NCBI GenBank assembly: GCA_964609975.1
Contig: CAZSTR010000019.1
Location: 1 to 28,370 of the forward strand
Reading direction: 5' to 3'
DNA length: 28,370 nt
Source: UBA5905 sp964609975
GTDB lineage: Bacteria > Bacillota > Clostridia > Oscillospirales > Acutalibacteraceae
Positions 24,290 to 28,370 of the stretch are shown one piece after another. Under the pieces are notes generated by a model, which was not told the origin of the DNA, did no database searches, and was given only the letters and a program-made list of their open reading frames with translations. How positions within the stretch are numbered: position 1 is the stretch's first letter; the number at the start of each line of letters is the position of its first letter. A program made the position numbers and the translations under genes.

Positions 24290-25705
24290 TTATTCCGATT
24301 CCAGCGCGCAAATCCGGCCGTGCATTAGCCAGCTGCGCGCATCCTCAATTTCAATTTCCGCATATCGTCCGATCCATTCCGGCTCGCCGGGCACGCGCAC
24401 AACGCTGTTGTCCGCCAGCCGCGCCTCCAGACCGTCCTTCCCCCGGCTCTCCAGCAACGCCCGCTGACGGGTGCCCACCAGCTTCGCCAGCCGCTGGCCG
24501 GAAATTTTTTCCTGCAGAGCGGTCAGCTCCTGAAGCCATTGCACCTTCGTCTCCGCCGAAATGGGATCCGGCATAGACGCGGCAGGCGTGCCAACCCGCG
24601 GGGAATAAATGAAGGTAAACAGTGAGGAAAAGCCCACCTTCTCCACAAGGCTCAGCGTATCCTCGAACTCCTCCCGCGTTTCACCGGGAAATCCCACAAT
24701 CACATCGCTGGTGAAGGATATGTCCGGCACCACCGACCGGGCATAGCGCACAAGCTCCAGATATTGCGCCCGGTCATAATGGCGGTTCATGGCACGCAGC
24801 ACCCGATCGTTGCCGCTTTGGAAGGGCAAATGAAAATGATGGGACACCTTCCGGCAGGCGGCAATGGTGTCGAAGAGCTCATGGGTCGCATCCTTCGGAT
24901 GAGAGGTCATGAAATGAATCGTGAACTCGCCGGGCAGGTCGTTTATGCGCCGCAGCAGCTCCGCAAAGGTGACGCCATGGCTTTCCCCTTTTCCATAGGA
25001 ATTCACATTCTGTCCTAACAGCGTGATCTCCTTATAGCCCGCGGCGATCAGCTCCCGCGCCTCGTTCAAGATCTGCTCCGGCTCCCGACTGCGCTCCCGA
25101 CCTCTCACATAGGGCACAACGCAATAGGTGCAAAAGTTGTTGCACCCATACATGATTGGCAGCCATGCCTTGAAGGAGCCATCTCGATGAGTGCGCAGGC
25201 CCTCGGCAATCACGCCGTCGCTTTTCGGCGTCACCGAAAGCTGGCGGCCACCTTGAAGGGCCTGCCACATCAGCTCCGGTAGGCGATGAATCACATGAGT
25301 TCCGAAAACAAGTCCCACAAAGGGATAGCTTTCCCGAAATTTTTCGGCCACATGCTCCTGCTGAACCATACAGCCGCAAACCGCAATCAGCACATGGGGC
25401 TTCTGGGTTTTGAGGCGCTTGAGCGCTCCCACATTTCCGAAAACCCGGTCGGAGGCGTGCTCCCGCACCGCGCAGGTGTTAAACAGGATGAAATCCGCTT
25501 CGTCCGGCTCCTCGGTGAAGCCGAAGCCCATTTCCTCCAGCATCCCCTTGATTTTTTCCGAATCGGAAACATTTTGCTGACATCCGAAGGTGCGCACGCA
25601 GGCCAACGGCGCCTGATTCCCCTTCAACTCGGCATAAAAATGAAAAACCCGTTCCTTAAACGGTTGTTGCTGTTCCAGCTCCTGGGCTGAAATCACAGTT
25701 GTCAT
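24290..25705 (-). CDS. miaB: tRNA-2-methylthio-N6-dimethylallyladenosine synthase
   Basis: A 471-residue radical SAM methylthiotransferase that converts i6A37 to ms2i6A37 in tRNA. The N-terminal UPF0004 domain holds the auxiliary-cluster cysteines Cys42 (TFGCQQN), Cys78 (NTCAVR) and the Cys110/112 region (VCGCM). The radical SAM cysteines are Cys188, 192 and 195 (CNNFCTYC). LLGQNVNSYG and SDVIVGFPGET follow, and the C-terminus is a TRAM domain. The length and GCQQN form fit the Firmicutes MiaB. The ATG at 25705 follows AGGAG. It is the first gene of the twelve-gene operon, behind the promoter at 25737-25765. Confidence 0.97.
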   Translation of the reverse strand: MTTVISAQELEQQQPFKERVFHFYAELKGNQAPLACVRTFGCQQNVSDSEKIKGMLEEMGFGFTEEPDEADFILFNTCAVREHASDRVFGNVGALKRLKTQKPHVLIAVCGCMVQQEHVAEKFRESYPFVGLVFGTHVIHRLPELMWQALQGGRQLSVTPKSDGVIAEGLRTHRDGSFKAWLPIMYGCNNFCTYCVVPYVRGRERSREPEQILNEARELIAAGYKEITLLGQNVNSYGKGESHGVTFAELLRRINDLPGEFTIHFMTSHPKDATHELFDTIAACRKVSHHFHLPFQSGNDRVLRAMNRHYDRAQYLELVRYARSVVPDISFTSDVIVGFPGETREEFEDTLSLVEKVGFSSLFTFIYSPRVGTPAASMPDPISAETKVQWLQELTALQEKISGQRLAKLVGTRQRALLESRGKDGLEARLADNSVVRVPGEPEWIGRYAEIEIEDARSWLMHGRICALESE

Positions 25706-25736
25706 ACAGGATCTCCTCTTGTCTATTATACTTCTT

Positions 25737-25765
25737 ATTATAGCAAATCGCGTCCGTTATTGCAA
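25737..25765 (-). promoter_or_regulatory. Promoter of the miaB-rluD operon
   Basis: Minus strand: -35 TTGCAA (25760-25765), 17-base spacer, consensus -10 TATAAT (25737-25742). It leaves a leader of about 25 bases to the miaB ATG. This is the only strong promoter seen for the twelve genes down to 12774. Confidence 0.85.
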
Positions 25766-25784
25766 TCCCAAAACGAAAAAAAAG

Positions 25785-25844
25785 CCCGGTTATTTTGCGG
25801 GAGTATAAAAGCCGTGAGACCGAGGCGGAGCTCCTTCCTCGGCC
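25785..25844 (-). terminator. Terminator region after the MBL-fold gene
   Basis: Two hairpins follow the stop on the minus strand. The first has arms 25818-25825 and 25837-25844 (GGCCGAGG/CCTCGGTC, one G-T pair) and is followed by a TTTT run. The second is short (CCCG/CGGG, 25785-25801) and is followed directly by eight T residues. Together they plausibly end transcription ahead of the miaB promoter. Confidence 0.55.
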
Positions 25845-25883
25845 CCACAGCATCATCCACACTGCTTTCTTTTTTTGGTTCCT

Positions 25884-26558
25884 TTATATTTCCGTCTCGT
25901 AGCCGTCGAAGGCCACCTCGACACCCTGCCTCTGCATATACGCCTCCAGCTCCTGCTGGGTACCATGCAGAGTGCGCGCCATATGGCTGATACAAAAGCG
26001 TTTCACATAGGGCGCTAGCGTTTTCCGCATCTCCAGCACCATAGCCAGATTGTTATGCTCGAAAATCCGATAATCGCCCGGAGCATTTCCAATCGTCCCA
26101 TCCAGCACCGCAAAGTCCACACCACTTTTCTGAATGGCCGCCACCTCATCATACAAAAGCCAGGCACCATCCAGTCCGTAAAACAGCGTTTTCTCTCCGT
26201 CGGAAATGAGAAAATGCACCACTTCAGGGCAGGTTCCGTGGTTCGCCCGCACCGCACATACCGTATACGGCCCCACGCTTTTCGTTTCGCCGGCCGCCAT
26301 GGGAACAAAGGCCGCGTTCTCCAGATGCTCCATCGTTTGCGCCGCATAGTGGTCGGAATGGCGATGGGTGTTCAAAACATACCGCACCGCCACCCCATCT
26401 TTTGCGAAGGCTTCCAGCGCATCCGGCACATGAGGGCCAGGGTCGATGAGCAGACAGTCATCCACCAGCGCCGACGAATTGCGTCGAAAGCCCGGCAGGC
26501 TTTTATGCTCCTCCATGCTCCAATCGGCCGCTCCCGTGCCCAAAAACAACAGCTTCAT
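25884..26558 (-). CDS. MBL-fold metallohydrolase
   Basis: A 224-residue metallo-beta-lactamase-fold protein. The N-terminal strand is MKLLFLGTGAADW. The metal motif is HRHSDH (His65, His67, Asp69, His70), with further ligand candidates His107 (ANHGTC), Asp130 (YGLDGAW) and the C-terminal ISHMA histidine. The layout resembles PhnP-like or phosphoribosyl cyclic phosphodiesterase-like members (LGTGAADW start, phosphodiesterase-type active site). The substrate cannot be assigned. The ATG at 26558 follows a modest GGGCGGA site. Its own promoter lies at 26596-26624, so it is a single-gene unit. Confidence 0.87.
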   Translation of the reverse strand: MKLLFLGTGAADWSMEEHKSLPGFRRNSSALVDDCLLIDPGPHVPDALEAFAKDGVAVRYVLNTHRHSDHYAAQTMEHLENAAFVPMAAGETKSVGPYTVCAVRANHGTCPEVVHFLISDGEKTLFYGLDGAWLLYDEVAAIQKSGVDFAVLDGTIGNAPGDYRIFEHNNLAMVLEMRKTLAPYVKRFCISHMARTLHGTQQELEAYMQRQGVEVAFDGYETEI

Positions 26559-26595
26559 TTTCTTTTCCGCCCTTTCTCTCCCACTTTCGCCTCTT

Positions 26596-26624
26596 ATATT
26601 ACATCACCCTTCACCGTTTTGCAA
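26596..26624 (-). promoter_or_regulatory. Promoter for the MBL-fold gene
   Basis: Minus strand: -35 TTGCAA (26619-26624), 17-base spacer, -10 TAATAT (26596-26601). It abuts the T-tract of the preceding gene's terminator. Confidence 0.75.
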
Positions 26625-26630
26625 CAAAAA

Positions 26631-26664
26631 ATGCCGGGCGCGCCGTTCCCGACACGCCCGGCAT
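26631..26664 (-). terminator. Intrinsic terminator of the small DUF6514-like gene
   Basis: Arms ATGCCGGGCG (26631-26640) and CGCCCGGCAT (26655-26664) form a 10-bp stem. On the minus strand it is followed by six T residues (26625-26630). Confidence 0.85.
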
Positions 26665-26686
26665 CTTTCTGCGCGAGCACGCTTTG

Positions 26687-26944
26687 TTATCCCTCCGGAA
26701 GATACCGCTCCAGAACGAAATCCCGCACGATATCCTCCAAATGACAAGCGGCCGGCTGTTCAGCCTCCAGCTTGTGCGCCAGCTCCTCCACGCGAGTTCT
26801 GTCCGTATCCACATCCGGCCATTCCCAACGGCAGTCACCCCGCTCCGCAACCAAGCCATAAACCGGCTCACTGGGAGCGCCCGGCGTCAAGCACACGCCC
26901 ATCCGTACACGCACGCGCAGACCTTCGTCTTTAACAGCACGCAT
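26687..26944 (-). CDS. Small conserved protein, DUF6514-like
   Basis: An 85-residue soluble protein without a signal peptide or membrane segment. The first half is strand-like (RVRVRMGVCLTPG..EPVYGLVAE). The second half has a TDRTRVEELAHKLE helix and ends with HLEDIVRDFVLERYL. This pattern resembles the short clostridial DUF6514 proteins of unknown function; the match is from memory and moderate. The ATG at 26944 is preferred over an in-frame ATG at 26980, because GAGGGGG lies 9 bases upstream and because transcription should start near 26980. The gene has its own strong promoter, a palindrome at the start site and a terminator, which suggests a tightly regulated single-gene unit. Confidence 0.7.
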   Translation of the reverse strand: MRAVKDEGLRVRVRMGVCLTPGAPSEPVYGLVAERGDCRWEWPDVDTDRTRVEELAHKLEAEQPAACHLEDIVRDFVLERYLPEG

Positions 26945-26959
26945 AACCCATATCCCCCT

Positions 26960-26986
26960 CAAATTGTGAATTTGATTCACAATTTG
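26960..26986. promoter_or_regulatory. Perfect 12+12 palindrome at the DUF6514-like start site (putative operator)
   Basis: CAAATTGTGAAT (26960-26971) and ATTCACAATTTG (26975-26986) are exact inverted arms around TTG. The site begins right after the -10 element and spans the predicted transcription start, so a bound protein would block initiation. The inner half-sites TGTGA/TCACA recall Crp/Fnr operators but are 7 rather than 6 bases apart. Confidence 0.65.
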
Positions 26987-27015
26987 ATTGTATCACAGCT
27001 TTTTCTTTTTGTCAA
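26987..27015 (-). promoter_or_regulatory. Sigma-A promoter of the DUF6514-like gene
   Basis: Minus strand: consensus -35 TTGACA (27010-27015), 17-base spacer, -10 TACAAT (26987-26992). The palindrome lies immediately downstream. Confidence 0.85.
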
Positions 27016-27062
27016 CAGGAAAACCGGTTTTTCATAAAAATCCGACGAAACGGCGGTATGAC

Positions 27063-27091
27063 TTGATTTACAAGCAAATCTATGCTAAGAT
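27063..27091 (+). promoter_or_regulatory. Promoter of the secreted serine-hydrolase gene
   Basis: -35 TTGATT (27063-27068), 17-base spacer, -10 TAAGAT (27086-27091). The leader to the ATG at 27182 is about 84 bases. Confidence 0.75.
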
Positions 27092-27094
27092 AGC

Positions 27095-27136
27095 GTTGCC
27101 GCTTATACATCAGGATTGCGGAGTCGATGCGGCAAC
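27095..27136 (+). other. 5'-leader stem with 26-base loop
   Basis: GTTGCCGC (27095-27102) and GCGGCAAC (27129-27136) are perfect complements in the leader. The first bases may precede the transcription start. I recognise no riboswitch class in it. Confidence 0.35.
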
Positions 27137-27181
27137 CGAAAAGACACAGATTAAAGAAAAGAATTGAGGCGGATTCGGAAA

Positions 27182-28171
27182 ATGAAACGAGTGCTTGCAT
27201 TTTGCCTTTTTTTGAGCGTGCTACTGATGCTTTGTCAGGCCTGCGGCGAAGAGCCGACGCCACCCTCCTCGGAGCCGACGGTCTCTCTGCCGTCCGCCTC
27301 TGTCACCACATCCACAACCGTCACCACAACCACCACGACCAGCGCCGCATCGACCACAACCACCACCCGCAGGACGGTCGCGCCCACAAAGGGAGGCCCC
27401 TTTGTCACCTCCCAGCAGCGCCTGGACGGCTTTGCCTTCACCGACGAACAAATCCAAGCCCTCAATCAAAAGCTGAAGAGCTATTCCGGAAATGTCTCCG
27501 TAGGCTTCTGCGACATTTCCAGCGGCTACACCTATGTTTTCAACGGCGGAAAAAGCTATTTCGCCGCCAGCCTGATGAAGGAGCCTTTTTGCCTGTATAT
27601 CCTGCAAAAGGCGGCGCGGGGAGAATGTGATTTGAACAAGGAGCTGGTGTATACCAAAAGCTTCTACGCAGGCGGCACCGGAAAAATTCGCTATCAGCCC
27701 ATTGGCGGAAAATATACCATCCATACCCTTGTGGAATATGCCATTCGATACAGCGACAACATCGCCCTGCGTCTGCTGCGCAACGAATTCGGCACCGAGG
27801 AATTCACGAAAACCGCCGCCCAGTGGGGACTTTCGGACACCGCCGGCATCCGCCTGCTGACCAATTCCAACATCCGGGTGGAGGACGCGCTGGTTTATAT
27901 GAAGGAGACCTATCGTTTTTTGGCGGAGGACAACGAATACAGCCGTCTGTTTCACACCTATTTAACCTCCACCACCAACCCCATGATCACCTCGAAATAT
28001 ACGCTGGCACGAAAATACGGCTGGGCTACCGCCTCCTTCCACGACATGGCGCTGGTGGAAGCCCCCTATACCTATGCGCTGGTGATTCTCTCCAACCGGG
28101 AGAACGGAACCGGCAGCGACTTCGCCATGTTCCGCCAGATTTCCGCCATGTTTGAGGAAATCGCCGGATAA
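27182..28171 (+). CDS. Exported beta-lactamase-fold serine hydrolase with Thr-rich linker
   Basis: A 329-residue exported protein. MKRVLAFCLFLSVLLMLCQAC is a signal peptide with a possible, non-canonical lipobox at Cys21. A low-complexity Thr/Ser linker (about 41-65) follows, then a penicillin-binding/class A beta-lactamase-like domain. Motifs are Ser130-x-x-Lys133 (SLMK), Ser191-Asp-Asn193, and Lys278-Tyr-Gly280 where KTG or KSG is usual. No Glu166-type omega loop was identified. It may act on peptidoglycan or be a degenerate relative, rather than a true resistance enzyme. The ATG at 27182 is preferred over a TTG at 27164 because it begins the signal peptide. It has its own promoter and terminator. 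Confidence 0.85.
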   Translation: MKRVLAFCLFLSVLLMLCQACGEEPTPPSSEPTVSLPSASVTTSTTVTTTTTTSAASTTTTTRRTVAPTKGGPFVTSQQRLDGFAFTDEQIQALNQKLKSYSGNVSVGFCDISSGYTYVFNGGKSYFAASLMKEPFCLYILQKAARGECDLNKELVYTKSFYAGGTGKIRYQPIGGKYTIHTLVEYAIRYSDNIALRLLRNEFGTEEFTKTAAQWGLSDTAGIRLLTNSNIRVEDALVYMKETYRFLAEDNEYSRLFHTYLTSTTNPMITSKYTLARKYGWATASFHDMALVEAPYTYALVILSNRENGTGSDFAMFRQISAMFEEIAG

Positions 28172-28183
28172 GGTTTGCAAAAG

Positions 28184-28223
28184 AGCAGGCTGTGCCCCTT
28201 GCTTGGGCACAGCCTGCTTTTTT
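28184..28223 (+). terminator. Terminator of the serine-hydrolase gene
   Basis: A perfect 14-bp stem AGCAGGCTGTGCCC / GGGCACAGCCTGCT (28184-28218) with a 7-base loop, followed by a T-run. It lies 12 bases after the stop. Confidence 0.93.
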
Positions 28224-28260
28224 CTTTTCAAACGAAAATCCGATCTTGCTAATGAATAAT

Positions 28261-28303
28261 CCAAACAAAAATCCGTTCTCTGCGAGAACGGATTTTTGTT
28301 TGG
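28261..28303 (-). terminator. Intrinsic terminator of tRNA-Cys, stem reaching into the CCA end
   Basis: An exact 20-bp inverted repeat (28261-28280 and 28284-28303, loop TGC). The core AAAAATCCGTTCTC / GAGAACGGATTTTT is a typical bidirectional terminator. The outermost pairs use the CCA of the tRNA itself. Confidence 0.88.
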
Positions 28304-28370
28304 AGGCGACACCCAGATTTGAACTGGGGCATCAGGATTTTGCAGACCCTTGCCTTACCACTTGGCTATG
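28301..28370 (-). tRNA. tRNA-Cys (anticodon GCA), first ~5 bases outside window
   Basis: Read on the minus strand. The T arm CCCAG-TTCAAAT-CTGGG is followed by acceptor strand TGTCGCC, discriminator U and an encoded CCA. The anticodon loop CTGCAAA carries GCA (28341-28343 on the plus strand). The D arm GCC-AAGTGGTAA-GGC is present. The acceptor 5' strand is cut by the window end. U73 and GCA identify tRNA-Cys. Confidence 0.94.

Noticed and set aside
27300..27376. Tandem ACC/ACA repeat as a possible CRISPR or regulatory repeat
   Set aside because: It is the coding sequence of a Thr-rich linker in the secreted hydrolase, with no spacer structure.

Overview
The window reads as chromosomal DNA of a GC-rich Gram-positive member of the Clostridia, most likely in the Oscillospirales/Ruminococcaceae range. 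This is inferred from gene content and order: a clostridial pyruvate phosphate dikinase, a sepF-ylmH-divIVA division cluster without outer-membrane genes, an endonuclease-type MutL, a YlbF-family protein, and sigma-A promoters with consensus spacing. No phage, insertion sequence, CRISPR array or known defence system is visible. Most of the window is housekeeping DNA.

Region 1 (1-2450): the 5' part of ppdK on the minus strand, then a tRNA-Gln(UUG) gene with its own promoter and terminator, followed by a short intergenic array of small hairpins. Region 2 (2485-4285): decayed accessory genes. The C-terminal halves of an AraC regulator (minus) and an SMP-30/gluconolactonase-like gene (plus) abut back to back, and a glycyl-radical-enzyme activase carries an early stop codon and a one-base frameshift. 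Region 3 (4436-8181): a MATE-family transporter, a LUD-domain protein, exonuclease III and a PflX-like radical SAM protein.

Region 4 (8188-12767): aminoacyl-tRNA synthetases. trpS (minus) and gltX-glnS (plus) diverge from back-to-back promoters. Region 5 (25765 down to 12774): one long minus-strand run of twelve genes, miaB-ylbF-mutS-mutL-miaA-(HlyD-like)-yggS-sepF-ylmH-divIVA-lspA-rluD. It has a strong promoter at its head, short gaps or overlaps throughout, and a terminator shared with glnS. It combines tRNA modification, mismatch repair, PLP homeostasis, cell division, lipoprotein maturation and rRNA pseudouridylation.

Region 6 (25785-28370): compact single-gene units. These are an MBL-fold hydrolase, a small DUF6514-like protein whose promoter carries a perfect palindrome at the transcription start, a secreted Thr-rich beta-lactamase-fold protein, and a tRNA-Cys gene cut by the window end. 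Coordinates, motifs and promoter spacings were read by eye; family names come from recognised motifs, not database searches.
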